This document shows, in pieces, positions 16,777 to 25,919 of a stretch of DNA of 64,000 bases. The stretch lies in the NCBI GenBank assembly GCA_035948315.1, contig DASZJG010000010.1, positions 67,248 to 131,247 of the forward strand, written 5' to 3'. Source of the stretch: CAJCJE01 sp035948315. Its GTDB lineage: Bacteria > Actinomycetota > Actinomycetes > Mycobacteriales > Pseudonocardiaceae. Under the pieces are notes generated by a model, which worked only from the letters and a program-made list of their open reading frames with translations, did no database searches and had not been told where the DNA came from. Positions within the stretch are counted from its first letter, which is position 1, and each line of letters begins with the position of its first letter. Made by a program: the position numbers and the translations under genes.

Positions 16777-17782
16777 GTTCAGCCGCGTGCTCCCGTTCCC
16801 CGCGCTCCGCAACGGGTTCGGCCTGCTCAGCGTGTTCTTCGCCGGGCTCGGCCTGCTCGGCTTCCGGTTCCGGTTCGTCCGCGCTCTCGGCATCCTCGGC
16901 GTCGGCATCAGCTTCGGCCGAGTCCGGCTTCGGCGCGTCGTCGACCGGTTCGACCGGGTCAACCGGCATCGGCCTGCGTTGCAGCAGCACGAACCAGATG
17001 ATGCCGATCACCGTCAGCACGGCGGCCACGAAGAAGTTCAGTCGCAGGCCCAGGAAGTACTGCGAGTAGTCCACCCGCAGCGACTCCTCGAAGATCCGGA
17101 ACGCCGAGTAGCCGGTCACGTAGAGCGCGAACAGGCCCTGCGGCCGGATGTTGCGGTGATGGCCCAGCCACACCAGGAACGCGGCGAGCGCGACATCCCA
17201 GATCAGCTCGTAGAGGAAGGTCGGGTGGAACGTGGCGTTCTCCAGGTAACCCGGCGGCCGGTACTGCGGATCGATCTGCAACGCCCACGGCAGCGAGGTC
17301 GGACCACCGAACAGTTCCTGGTTGAAGTAGTTGCCCACCCGGCCGATGGCCTGCGCGACCAGGATCGCCGGGGCCACCGCGTCCATGAACCTGCCGACCG
17401 AGGCCCCGGTCCGCCGCACCCGCCAGATGCCGACCACCGCGGCGAGCGCGACCCCGCCCCAGATGCCCAGGCCGCCCTGCCAGACCGCGAACACGCCCCA
17501 CCAGTGCGGCGGGATCTCGGCGGGCGTGGTGATGTCGAAGTAGATCCGACCGCCGATGATGCCGGCCGGCACGCCCCACAGCGCGACCTCGTCCACCAGG
17601 TCGACCGAGCCGCCCAGCGCCCGCCAGCGGCGACGCGCGATGTAGATCGCCAACGCGATCCCGACCACGTACATCAGGCCGTAGAAGCGGATGTACAGCG
17701 GCCCGAGATAGAAGCCGTTGATCGACGGGCTCGGGATGCTCGCGTGCGGCAGCAGCAGGCTCTGGGCAATCACCCGGTGCAC
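16760..17782 (-). CDS. lgt: Prolipoprotein diacylglyceryl transferase Lgt
   Basis: Lgt moves diacylglycerol from phosphatidylglycerol onto the lipobox cysteine of prelipoproteins in the cytoplasmic membrane. The diagnostic signature is seen in AIGRVGNYFNQELFGGPT, and the essential H/Y region appears at IRFYGLMYVVG and in GGRIYFDI. WQGGLGIWGGV is also typical. Seven membrane segments are followed by an 80-residue acidic tail rich in Glu, Ala and Pro, which is common in actinobacterial Lgt. The GTG at 17782 is the first start. A second GTG four codons later is equally possible. The family-5 binding protein encoded at 23.9-25.7 kb is a likely substrate. Confidence 0.95.
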   Translation of the reverse strand: MHRVIAQSLLLPHASIPSPSINGFYLGPLYIRFYGLMYVVGIALAIYIARRRWRALGGSVDLVDEVALWGVPAGIIGGRIYFDITTPAEIPPHWWGVFAVWQGGLGIWGGVALAAVVGIWRVRRTGASVGRFMDAVAPAILVAQAIGRVGNYFNQELFGGPTSLPWALQIDPQYRPPGYLENATFHPTFLYELIWDVALAAFLVWLGHHRNIRPQGLFALYVTGYSAFRIFEESLRVDYSQYFLGLRLNFFVAAVLTVIGIIWFVLLQRRPMPVDPVEPVDDAPKPDSAEADADAEDAESADEPEPEAEQAEPGEEHAEQAEPVAERGEREHAAEPPVGG

Positions 17783-17947
17783 GATAGTCGGGGGCCGGGG
17801 GTCAGGTGCTGACCAGGGGCGAACGAGCAGGTCTCAATCCGGAACCGGGCGGGTGGACCGGAGGTGACCGAGCCGCGATGTGGGAAAGTCATAGGTTTCC
17901 TGTCCAGCCATGAGGTGGATCGGAGCCCGAGGGGTTACAACTGAGGG

Positions 17948-18490
17948 ATGGTGACGCGCCGAGCGCGGACGCGGCTGCCGGAAACCGGCGGCGGCTGCTG
18001 GCTGCACCCGGCCGTCGACGTCCGGTACTCGCCGATCTCCGGCCGTGGCCTGTTCACCAGCGAGAACATCGTGGCCGGCGTCGTGGTCGCCACTCTGGCC
18101 GGCCGGCTGGTCGACAGCGCGGAACTACACCGGCTGCTGCGGGTCGCGTTGCGCGAACACCGGTACCTGGACGCCGTCAACATCGACGACGACGTGCACC
18201 TGATCCTGCCGGCCGACGCGCCGATCCACTACGGCAACCACAGCTGTGACCCGAGCATCTGGCACGCGGGCGCCTACACCCTCGTCGCCCGCCGCGACCT
18301 CACGCCGGACACCGAACTGACCGTCGACTATGCGACGCAGACCGCGGAACCGGAATTCCGGATGCCCTGCAACTGCGGCGCGCCGGACTGCCGTGGCGTG
18401 GTCACCGGCGGCGACTGGCAACGGCCGGGCTGGGCGCTGCGCTACCGAGGCCACGTGGTGCCCGCGGTCGCGACGCGATTGGGCAGCTGA
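17948..18490 (+). CDS. SET-domain protein (putative protein-lysine methyltransferase)
   Basis: A compact 180-residue protein made almost only of a SET domain. The order is SPISGRGLFTSENI, then HYGNHSCDPSIWHAG (the NHSCDPN AdoMet/pseudoknot motif), ELTVDYATQT and a post-SET-like cysteine cluster CNCGAPDCRG that normally binds zinc. All elements for catalysis are present, including the tyrosine in VDYA. Stand-alone bacterial SET proteins exist in actinobacteria but targets are rarely known. It stands alone between lgt and a repeat protein, and no partner can be named. An ATG at 17948 or GTG at 17951 could start it. Confidence 0.83.
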   Translation: MVTRRARTRLPETGGGCWLHPAVDVRYSPISGRGLFTSENIVAGVVVATLAGRLVDSAELHRLLRVALREHRYLDAVNIDDDVHLILPADAPIHYGNHSCDPSIWHAGAYTLVARRDLTPDTELTVDYATQTAEPEFRMPCNCGAPDCRGVVTGGDWQRPGWALRYRGHVVPAVATRLGS

Positions 18491-18565
18491 ACGGCCGTTC
18501 GCCAAACCGGGCCGCTGCTCGGCCGTAGGGAACCCGATCGGGTGACGACGCGTTGATCGGGCGGG

Positions 18566-19570
18566 ATGAGGTGGGCGGCGGAGCGGATCGCGGCGGTCGG
18601 GGAGCTGACCGCGGTGCACACGGTGGCGTCCGGGTTCGGCATGACCTGGGCGGTCGGCATGGTGCGCAGCAAGGACGACATCGGCACTGCGGTGTTTCGC
18701 CGGGACGGCGACGGTTGGCGGCAGGTGTCGGCGCCGGACATCGGGCACGTGCGCCGCGCGGTGATCGCCTCCGCCGCGGACGTGTGGACGGTCGGGCTGG
18801 GGCGTTGCCTGCACTGGGACGGTCGGCGCTGGCACGAGGTGCCGATGCCGAACCGGCGCGACGAGCGCACCGTCCTCGCCGAGTTCACCGCGTTCGGCCC
18901 GGACGCCGTGTACTGCGTCGGCCAGGCGACCCGGCTCAATGATCCGTGGCTCGCCAGGGGCGTGGTCCGCCGCTGGGACGGCGCGCGCTGGAGCGAGTTG
19001 GCGATGCCGGACATCGGTCGGTACTGGGGTCTGTTCGGGGTGGACGGAACGTCCTCCGAGGACATCTGGGCGGTCGGCACGGACGCCGAGCAGCCGGTGA
19101 TCCTGCACTGGGACGGCCGCGACTGGACGCGGATGCCGATCCCGCCGACCGGACCGGGCTGGGGCCAGTTGACGGACGTGGTCGCGCTGGCCCCGCACGA
19201 CGTGTGGGCGACGGGCGGGCTGAACACCCGGCCCGGAACACGCGCGTTACGGCGTTCGGCGCGGGCGTTGGCGATGCACTGGGACGGGCGGCACTGGACG
19301 TTGGCGCGCCCGCCCGCCGATTCGGTCCGGGTCGACCAGTTGATCAGCGGCGACGGGCAGATCTGGGCGTTGGGCCGAACCGGGCAGGACACGGACATCG
19401 AGTCGTACCTGGGCCGGTGGGACGGGTCGCGGTGGCATTCGGTGCGCGCGCCGGACTCGTTTGTGCTGCACGGCGGCACCGCGCTGCCGGACGGCTCGGG
19501 CATGCTCGTGGTCGGGCACAGCATGCTCGGCTCGGCACGGTCGCCGCTGGTCGCGGCGTATCACTGGTAG
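18566..19570 (+). CDS. Repeat (propeller-like) protein of unknown function (334 aa)
   Basis: The protein is built from about five to seven repeats of roughly 45-50 residues. Each repeat contains a (D/S)xWAVG strand followed by a HWDGxxW strand: VWTVGLGRCLHWDGRRW, IWAVGTDAEQPVILHWDG, VWATGG with AMHWDGRHW, and IWALG with LGRWDGSRW. Such repeats form beta-propellers in secreted actinomycete proteins. Here no signal peptide is seen, so it is probably cytoplasmic. I do not recognise a catalytic site. Its last 10 bases overlap the end of the convergent ROK kinase gene. Confidence 0.7.
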   Translation: MRWAAERIAAVGELTAVHTVASGFGMTWAVGMVRSKDDIGTAVFRRDGDGWRQVSAPDIGHVRRAVIASAADVWTVGLGRCLHWDGRRWHEVPMPNRRDERTVLAEFTAFGPDAVYCVGQATRLNDPWLARGVVRRWDGARWSELAMPDIGRYWGLFGVDGTSSEDIWAVGTDAEQPVILHWDGRDWTRMPIPPTGPGWGQLTDVVALAPHDVWATGGLNTRPGTRALRRSARALAMHWDGRHWTLARPPADSVRVDQLISGDGQIWALGRTGQDTDIESYLGRWDGSRWHSVRAPDSFVLHGGTALPDGSGMLVVGHSMLGSARSPLVAAYHW

Positions 19571-20472
19571 TCGAGCAACGCGGTAGCGCCAACGGCGACG
19601 GCTCGCTCGCCCAGCACGGAACGCCGGATGGCGACCGGTTCGTCGGACAGCAGCGGCTGCGCCCGCAACGCCGCGAGCAGCGGCTTTTCCAGCAGTGGCC
19701 ACGCGCGGAGCACGCCGCCGCCGAGGATGGCCAGATCGACGCCGAGCAGGCCGCCCGCCTGGGCGATCGCGCTGCCGAGATACTGGCCGGCCCGTTCGAA
19801 GACCTCGACAGCGACCGGGTCGCCGCGCAGCGCCGCGTCGGCGACCGCGCCCGCGTCGGGCACGACGAGTCCGCTTGCATGGGCATATCGCCTGGTCAGC
19901 GACGTGCCGGAGGCGTACGCCTCAAGGTGGCCGGTGCGACCGCAGGAGCAGGGCTCGGGCCCGAAGTCGCCGACGTGGCCGATCTCACCGGCGCCGGTCG
20001 GCCCGCCGTGCAGCAGTCGGCCGTCGACGTAGAGGGCGCCGCCGACGCCGGTGCCGATGGTGACCGCGAGCGCGTGCCGTGGCCGGCCAGCCTCGGCCAG
20101 TTCGCCCAGGAGGAAGGCGTTCACGTCGTTGTCGGCACGCACCGGCACACCGCCCAGCCGCACTGAGAGGTCCGCGTTGATCGCGGTGCCGGCCCAGCCG
20201 TCGAAGGCGTTGCCGGTGTTGACGACCACTCCGTCCGCCGGGTCGATCACCCCGGCCGCGCCGACGCCGACCCCGACCAGTTCGCCATCGACCCGGCCGG
20301 TCAGCGCGCGCACCAGGGCCGCCGATGTGTCCAGAATGGACGCACCGCCGGCCTTGGCCGGGGTCGGCGCGGTCGCGGTGGCGAGCACGGTCGGATCGTG
20401 TTCGGCGCACAGCACGGCCAGGATCTTGGTACCGCCGATGTCGACACCGGCACGGAATTTCCGTTCGGTCAC
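19561..20472 (-). CDS. ROK-family sugar kinase (303 aa)
   Basis: The N-terminus lacks a helix-turn-helix and starts with the ATP phosphate-binding loop AGVDIGGTKILAVL, so this is a kinase, not a repressor. Other marks are VPVRADNDVNAFLLGE with the catalytic Asp, VTIGTGVGGAL, and the zinc site written CSCGRTGHLEAYASG, where the usual third Cys is His. Substrates of the family are glucose, N-acetylglucosamine or N-acetylmannosamine. It is the last gene of the ABC operon, with GTGA overlap, so it likely phosphorylates a sugar released from the imported compound. Confidence 0.86.
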   Translation of the reverse strand: MTERKFRAGVDIGGTKILAVLCAEHDPTVLATATAPTPAKAGGASILDTSAALVRALTGRVDGELVGVGVGAAGVIDPADGVVVNTGNAFDGWAGTAINADLSVRLGGVPVRADNDVNAFLLGELAEAGRPRHALAVTIGTGVGGALYVDGRLLHGGPTGAGEIGHVGDFGPEPCSCGRTGHLEAYASGTSLTRRYAHASGLVVPDAGAVADAALRGDPVAVEVFERAGQYLGSAIAQAGGLLGVDLAILGGGVLRAWPLLEKPLLAALRAQPLLSDEPVAIRRSVLGERAVAVGATALLDYQ

Positions 20473-22085
20473 GCGGCGAGCCGTTTCCTCCGCCGCTCAC
20501 GCTGCTGCGCCGGGTCGGGCACGGGCGAGGACAGCAGCAGCGACGCGGTGTACGGGTGCTTCGGGGTGCGCAGCACCTCACCGGTCGGTCCCTGCTCGAC
20601 GATCTGACCGGCGCGCATGACGGCAACGCGGTCGCACAGACTGTCCACAACGGCCAGATCGTGGCTGATGAACAGGCAGCCGAACCCGTACCGTTCGTGC
20701 AGGTTGACCAGCACGTCGAGCACGGCCGCCTGCACGGACACGTCGAGCGCGCTGGTCGGCTCGTCGGCGATCAGCAGGTCGGGGCCCAGCACGAGCGCGC
20801 GGGCCAGGCTGACCCGTTGCCGCTGTCCGCCCGACAGTTCGTGGCCGTAGCGGGACAGCAGCGACTCGGGCAGTTCGACCGCGTCGAGCAGTTCGGACAC
20901 CTTGGCCAGGCGGTCCCGACGACTCGCCGACGTGTGCACCACCAGTGGTTCGGCGATCGTCTGGGCGACGGTCATCCTCGGGTCGAGCGAGGAGGCCGGG
21001 TCCTGGAAGACCGCGCCGATCCGGCGCCGGATCGCCTTGGCCGAGCGACCGGTACGACGCGGGAGCGGACCGCCGAACAGGCTGATCTGGCCGGATTTCG
21101 GGCTGACCAGGCCGAGCGCGCAGTTGCCGATGGTGGTCTTGCCCGAGCCGGATTCGCCGACCAGGCCGAGGATCTCCCCCGCGCCGACCGACAGCGACAC
21201 CGAGTCGACGGCGCGTTTGCTGCCGCCGTAGTCGACGACCAGGTCGGTCATGGCGAGAACCGGTTGGTCGACGGGTTCGACTGCGGCTTCGTGCTCGTGT
21301 TCGCCGAGATGCGGGACGGCGGCCAGCAGCGTGCTGGTGTAGTCGGCGCTCGGCGACTCGAACAGCGTCGCGGTCTTCGCTTCTTCGACGACACGACCGG
21401 CGCGCATGACGAGCACCCGATCGGCGATGTCCGCGACCACACCCATGTTGTGCGTGATCAGCAGCGTCGCCGTGCCCTCGGTGTCGCGGATGTCGCGCAG
21501 CAGGTCGAGGATCTGCTGCTGCACGGTGACATCGAGCGCGGTGGTGGGCTCGTCGGCGATGATCAGTTGTGGTGTGGCCGCGATCGCGATGGCGATCATC
21601 ACCCGCTGCCGCAGGCCGCCGGAGAGCTGGTGCGGGTACTGGCGCAGTCGGCTTTCCGGCTCGGGCACGCCGACCCGGTCCAGCAGCGCAACGCACTCGT
21701 CGTGGTACTGGCGGTGCCGGCGTGGTTTCGGGTCGTGGTTGCGGATCGCCTCGGCCAGCTGGAAACCGATGCGCAGCAACGGGTTCAGCGCGGTCATCGG
21801 CTCCTGGAAGATCATCCCGGCGCCGCGACCCCGGATCGCGCGCAGTTCCTCGCCGCGCAACCCGAGCACGTCCTGGCCGGCGAGCGTGATCGACCCGCTG
21901 ACCTTCGCGTTCGACGGCAGCAGGCCGAGCACGGACAGCGCGGCCGTGCTCTTGCCGGAGCCGGATTCGCCGACCAGGGCGACGATCTCGCCCGGCGCGA
22001 CCGTGCAGGCGAAGTCGACCAGCGCGGGCGCGCCGTCGCCGTAGGCGACCCGCAGGTCGCTGATGTCGAGGACCGGTTCGGTCAT
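20469..22085 (-). CDS. Fused dipeptide-type ABC ATPase (DppD-DppF-like, 538 aa)
   Basis: Two ABC ATPase domains in one chain. The first has ALVGESGSGKST near residue 40, the signature LSGGLRQRV and LIIADEPTTALD. The second has LVGESGSGKTT near residue 300, LSGGQRQRV and LLIADEPTSALD, and the family C-terminal motif HPYTASLL. Both sites look competent. It energises the two permeases encoded directly upstream, with ATGA overlap. The fused form of the DppD/DppF pair is common in actinobacteria. Confidence 0.93.
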   Translation of the reverse strand: MTEPVLDISDLRVAYGDGAPALVDFACTVAPGEIVALVGESGSGKSTAALSVLGLLPSNAKVSGSITLAGQDVLGLRGEELRAIRGRGAGMIFQEPMTALNPLLRIGFQLAEAIRNHDPKPRRHRQYHDECVALLDRVGVPEPESRLRQYPHQLSGGLRQRVMIAIAIAATPQLIIADEPTTALDVTVQQQILDLLRDIRDTEGTATLLITHNMGVVADIADRVLVMRAGRVVEEAKTATLFESPSADYTSTLLAAVPHLGEHEHEAAVEPVDQPVLAMTDLVVDYGGSKRAVDSVSLSVGAGEILGLVGESGSGKTTIGNCALGLVSPKSGQISLFGGPLPRRTGRSAKAIRRRIGAVFQDPASSLDPRMTVAQTIAEPLVVHTSASRRDRLAKVSELLDAVELPESLLSRYGHELSGGQRQRVSLARALVLGPDLLIADEPTSALDVSVQAAVLDVLVNLHERYGFGCLFISHDLAVVDSLCDRVAVMRAGQIVEQGPTGEVLRTPKHPYTASLLLSSPVPDPAQQRERRRKRLAA

Positions 22086-22960
22086 CGCTTGCCTCCCAGT
22101 GCTTCGCGCAGCCCGTCGCCGACGAAGTTGACCGCGCAGATCACCAGCACGATCGCGATGCCGGGCGGCAGGATCAGCCACCACGCGCCGTCGTAGGTGT
22201 AGGTGATGCCCTTGCTGAGCATGGCGCCCCAGTTCGTGCTGGGTGGCGGCACGCCGAGACCGAGGAAGCTCACGTACGCGACCAGCAGGATCGCGTCGGC
22301 GATCTGGAAGGTCACGTTGACCACGATGGTGCCGATCGCGTTCGGCACGATGTGCCGGAACACGATACGCAGCCGGCCTGCGCCGATGACGGCGATGGCC
22401 TTGATGTAGTCGCGTTCGCGCAGGGACACGGTTTCCGCGCGCATCAGCCGGGCCGGCACCAGCCAGGACACGCAGCCGATGATCACGGCCAGGATGCCGA
22501 CGCTCGGCGTGACCAGAGTCGCCGCGACGAGCAGCAGGAACAGCGCGGGAATCGCGACGCCGGTGTCCACGACGCGCATCAGCACGGTGTCGGCCCAGCC
22601 GCCGATGTAACCGGCGAGCGAACCCCAGACCGCGCCGATCGCGGTCGCGATCAGGCCGGCGAGCACGCCGATGACCAGCGAGGTCCGGCCGGCGACCATC
22701 AGCCTGCCGAGCACGTCGTAGCCGAGTTCGTCGGTGCCGAGCGGGTGGCCGTCGGTGCCGGGCGTGAGGCGGGCGTGCAGGAGGTCGGTGTGCACCTGGT
22801 CGGTGTGGTAGAGCAGCGGGCCGACGAAGCTGAACAGCACGATCAGCAGCAACAGCACGGCGCCGGTCAGGGCGAGCCGGTTGCCGGCGAATCGAGCCAG
22901 CACCGTGCTGGCGCGTGGCGTGTCGACCAGGGGTTCTCCGGTCACGGAAAGGGTTGTCAT
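22082..22960 (-). CDS. ABC transporter permease, DppC-like (292 aa)
   Basis: An N-terminal helix (LALTGAVLLLLIVLFSFVG) and the domain HPLGTDELGYDVLGRLMVAGRTSL are typical of DppC/OppC. The EAA loop is seen as IKAIAVIGAGRLRIVFRHIVPNA, which docks to the ATPase. Six membrane segments. The ATG at 22960 overlaps the stop of the partner permease. It belongs to the five-gene minus-strand operon from 25741 to 19561. Confidence 0.93.
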   Translation of the reverse strand: MTTLSVTGEPLVDTPRASTVLARFAGNRLALTGAVLLLLIVLFSFVGPLLYHTDQVHTDLLHARLTPGTDGHPLGTDELGYDVLGRLMVAGRTSLVIGVLAGLIATAIGAVWGSLAGYIGGWADTVLMRVVDTGVAIPALFLLLVAATLVTPSVGILAVIIGCVSWLVPARLMRAETVSLRERDYIKAIAVIGAGRLRIVFRHIVPNAIGTIVVNVTFQIADAILLVAYVSFLGLGVPPPSTNWGAMLSKGITYTYDGAWWLILPPGIAIVLVICAVNFVGDGLREALGGKR

Positions 22961-23928
22961 GCTGTTGCTCCCGACCTGCGCGCGGGCACCCGCACCCGCG
23001 GATCGATCAACAGTTGGGCCAGGTCGGCGACGAGCGAGCCGACCACGGTGGCGATCGCGATGACCAGCACGACGCCGAGCAGCACCGGGAAGTCCGCGTT
23101 GAGGGCGGCGGTCCAGAACAGCAGGCCGATGCCGGGGAAGTTGAACATCGTCTCGATGACCAGGGCGCCCGCGAAGATCGTCGGCACGTAGTAGCCGAAC
23201 AGCGCGATGATCGAGGTGAGCGAGTTCGGCCAGACGTGCCGCCACACGATCGTTCGCTCGGGTGTCCCCTTGGCCCGAGCGGTGCGCACGTAGTCCTCGG
23301 CCAGATTGTCCAATGTGGAGGAACGCATGTACCTGCTGAACGCGGCGATCACCCCGCCCGCGCCGGCGACGACCGGCAGCACCAGCGACGCGGGTTGGGA
23401 CAGCAGCTCGCCGAGCGTGTCGCCCTGGGCGGCCTGGGCCGGGAACCAGGGCAGGGCCTGCGCGAAGACGATGATCAGCAGCAGGGACAGGAAGAACACC
23501 GGCGTCGCGTAGAACACGAAGGACAGACCGGTGCTGATCCGGTCGACCGGCCTGCCCCTGCGCACCGCCTGCCACACGCCCAGCGGCAGCGCGACGACGA
23601 TCGCGAGCAGCGTGGACGTCGCGCTGAGCAACAGCGTGCGCGGGAGCCGTTGGCCGAGCAACGTGCTGACCGTGGCGTTCATCGAGTACGAGGTGCCGAG
23701 ATCGCCGTGCACCAGCCGCACCAGGTAGTCCCAGTACTGCACCGGCAGCGACTGGTCGAAGCCTTCTTTCCTGTTGAAGTCGGCGATCTGCTGCGCGGTC
23801 GCCTTCACCCCGAGCGCGCCCCGCGCCGGACCACCGGGAAGCAGGTGCAGCAGGATGAAGGTGACCACGGTGACCAGGAGGACCACCACGATCGCCAGCA
23901 CGAGCCGTCGGATGATGTAGCGGGTCAT
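22957..23928 (-). CDS. ABC transporter permease, DppB-like (323 aa)
   Basis: Starts MTRYIIRRLVLAIVVVLLV, the standard DppB opening, with HLLPGGPA after the first helix. The EAA motif reads YVRTARAKGTPERTIVWRHVWPNS, followed by the C-terminal motif VIETMFNFPGIGLLFW. Six membrane segments. It begins seven bases after the stop of the binding-protein gene, and its own stop overlaps the next permease. Confidence 0.94.
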   Translation of the reverse strand: MTRYIIRRLVLAIVVVLLVTVVTFILLHLLPGGPARGALGVKATAQQIADFNRKEGFDQSLPVQYWDYLVRLVHGDLGTSYSMNATVSTLLGQRLPRTLLLSATSTLLAIVVALPLGVWQAVRRGRPVDRISTGLSFVFYATPVFFLSLLLIIVFAQALPWFPAQAAQGDTLGELLSQPASLVLPVVAGAGGVIAAFSRYMRSSTLDNLAEDYVRTARAKGTPERTIVWRHVWPNSLTSIIALFGYYVPTIFAGALVIETMFNFPGIGLLFWTAALNADFPVLLGVVLVIAIATVVGSLVADLAQLLIDPRVRVPARRSGATA

Positions 23929-23935
23929 CGCATGC

Positions 23936-25741
23936 TCACCTCGTCCAGTACCAGCGTTGTGGTTGCAGATTGGCCAGTGGGTCCTGGACGACGCCGTGCA
24001 GCGCGGAGTCGATCGCGGACACCTGGTACGGCGGGTTCGGCAGCCAGATCACCGGGAGCTGATCGGCCAGCAGGGCGCTGTAGTCGAGCATGGTCTGCGG
24101 TTTGTTGCCCAGGTTGGACGCGGTGATCAGCGCGTCGGCCCGGTTGTCCGCGTACTGGCCGAAGTTGACCCCGGCCCCGGTGGCGAACAGTTCCTCGCCG
24201 GTCGGGTCGGCCGGGAAGTACCAGCTGCCCTGGGTGCCGAAATAGGACAGCTGCCAGGCGCAGTCGCCGCCGGTCGGCGTGCAGTTCGAGGAATCGCTGA
24301 GCACGGTGTTCAGCGGCTGCTCGGAGACTTCGAGGTCGATGCCGATCTTCGACAGCTCGGACTTGAGTTCCTGCATGGTGCCGTCGGTCTCGTCCGACCC
24401 GGATTCGGACAGGATCGTCATGGCCAACCGGGTGCCGGCGGCGATCCCGGCCCCGCAGTCGCTCGGTCCGGAGCCGGCGGAGGCGCAGGCCAGAATGCCG
24501 TCGCTGCCCGCCTTCCAGCCGTGCGCGGCAAGCAGCGCGCGGCTCGCGTTCAGGTCGAAGGGGTAGGGGTTGGCGCGCTGGGTCGGCGAGAGGAACGTGG
24601 CGTCGTTGTCCTGCGGCACCGGGCCGTAGTCGGGTTTCGCCGTGCCGCGCCAGATCACCGACGAGATCGACGGCTGGTCGACCGCGTGCTGGATGGCCTG
24701 GCGGACGTAGAGCTGGTCGAACACCTTGCCCAGCGCGGGATTGCGGAAGTTGTACGGAACGTAGGTGATCGACCAGCCGTTCCACGGGCTGATCCGATAG
24801 CCCGCAGCCTCCAGTGTGGACTGTTGGCCGAGATTGGCGGTCGGCACGTAGCCGTAGTCGACGCCGCCCGCGCGCAGCACGTTGTACTCGGCTGCCGCGC
24901 CGGTGAAGGTGAGGAAGGTGACCTTGTCAAGGTGCGCGGTGTCGGAGCCGGTGTACCTGGCGTTCCTGCTCAGCGTCACCTGGCCGGAGGAGCTGAACGA
25001 GGCCAGCGTGAACGGCCCGTCCACCACCTTCCACAGTGGATTCGTCGAGTAGCTGCCCAGGTCGCTCGCCTGGGCGATGAGGTAGTTGAACACCTGTTTG
25101 GCGCCGGCCGCGGCGCGGTCGGCGTCGCCGATCGGCGCGTCGACCGCGGTGCGGTCCCAGGACTGCTGGGGCATCGGCGTGATGTCGCTGAGCTGGTTGG
25201 CCGTGAACCACGCCTCGTTGTACGCCTTGTCCAGGCTCAACGTGAACGTGTGCGCGTCGACGGTGTGGAACGCGGTGATGTCGTCCGGGATCAGGCCGCT
25301 GGTGTAGGCGCCCCAGTTGGCTTTGTCCGCGCGCACCAGGTTGTACCAGAACTCGACATCTCTGCTGGTCAAAGGGGCGCCGGTGGACCAGGTCAGGTTC
25401 CTGAGGGTGATCGTGACGGTGCGGCCGTCGGCCGAGTAGACCGGTGGCAGCGCGGCGCTGGCGGCCTCGTCGAGGCCGACCGTGCCGGAGGAGCCGTTGT
25501 ACGCGTAGAGCGGCACGTAGAGGATCTGCTGGATGGCCGCGTTGTAGCTGGCGGTGTAGCCGGGCGTCTCGATCGGCATGATCCAGTTCGGCTGCGCGGA
25601 CGGCGGCAGCGCGAACGTCACCGAACCGCCTTCGACCTGCTGATTTCCTCCACCACCGTGACTGGCCGCAACGCCGGCACAGCCCGCGAGCAGCACCGCG
25701 CTCGCGACCAGCGACAGGAGGGGCTTTCTGCTGCGACGCAA
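23936..25741 (-). CDS. ABC transporter substrate-binding lipoprotein, family 5 (601 aa)
   Basis: I start the gene at the TTG at 25741 because a GGGAGG RBS sits six bases before it and the product then opens MRRSRKPLLSLVASAVLL followed by the lipobox LLAGC. No better ATG or GTG gives a lipoprotein signal. The mature part has family-5 features such as DGRTVTITLRNLTWSTGAPLT and SRDVEFWYNLV, and ARYTGSD downstream. Such proteins bind peptides, chito-oligosaccharides or muropeptides. At about 600 residues it has normal length. It is anchored outside the membrane by Lgt processing and delivers substrate to the downstream permeases. Confidence 0.88.
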   Translation of the reverse strand: MRRSRKPLLSLVASAVLLAGCAGVAASHGGGGNQQVEGGSVTFALPPSAQPNWIMPIETPGYTASYNAAIQQILYVPLYAYNGSSGTVGLDEAASAALPPVYSADGRTVTITLRNLTWSTGAPLTSRDVEFWYNLVRADKANWGAYTSGLIPDDITAFHTVDAHTFTLSLDKAYNEAWFTANQLSDITPMPQQSWDRTAVDAPIGDADRAAAGAKQVFNYLIAQASDLGSYSTNPLWKVVDGPFTLASFSSSGQVTLSRNARYTGSDTAHLDKVTFLTFTGAAAEYNVLRAGGVDYGYVPTANLGQQSTLEAAGYRISPWNGWSITYVPYNFRNPALGKVFDQLYVRQAIQHAVDQPSISSVIWRGTAKPDYGPVPQDNDATFLSPTQRANPYPFDLNASRALLAAHGWKAGSDGILACASAGSGPSDCGAGIAAGTRLAMTILSESGSDETDGTMQELKSELSKIGIDLEVSEQPLNTVLSDSSNCTPTGGDCAWQLSYFGTQGSWYFPADPTGEELFATGAGVNFGQYADNRADALITASNLGNKPQTMLDYSALLADQLPVIWLPNPPYQVSAIDSALHGVVQDPLANLQPQRWYWTR

Positions 25742-25762
25742 CCCGTCCTCCCGACTTTCACC

Positions 25763-25776
25763 AAATCTGATGCAAG
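25763..25776. promoter_or_regulatory. Candidate ROK-repressor site in the ABC operon leader
   Basis: AAATCTGATGCAAG, read on the minus strand as CTTGCATCAGATTT, lies 22 bases upstream of the binding-protein start. Its first 12 bases (CTTGCATCAGAT) are repeated exactly in the leader of the divergent ROK regulator. Confidence 0.55.
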
Positions 25777-25831
25777 AGACGAGACGAAGGAACCAACGGG
25801 ATCTGCCGTGGCCCACACCATCTTGTGATTG

Positions 25832-25847
25832 ACAGCCAGGGCTGTCT
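25832..25847. promoter_or_regulatory. Palindrome in the divergent ABC/ROK intergenic region
   Basis: GACAGCC and GGCTGTC form 7-bp perfect arms around AG. The left arm is part of a TTGACA (25830-25835) that could be a -35 box for the ROK side. A second regulator may act here. Confidence 0.4.
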
Positions 25848-25919
25848 AAGCTGATCGGCATTCAACCACTGAGAACGTGACAGGCCAAGAGGTAAGCGAG
25901 AACAACAAGTTTCCGCATA

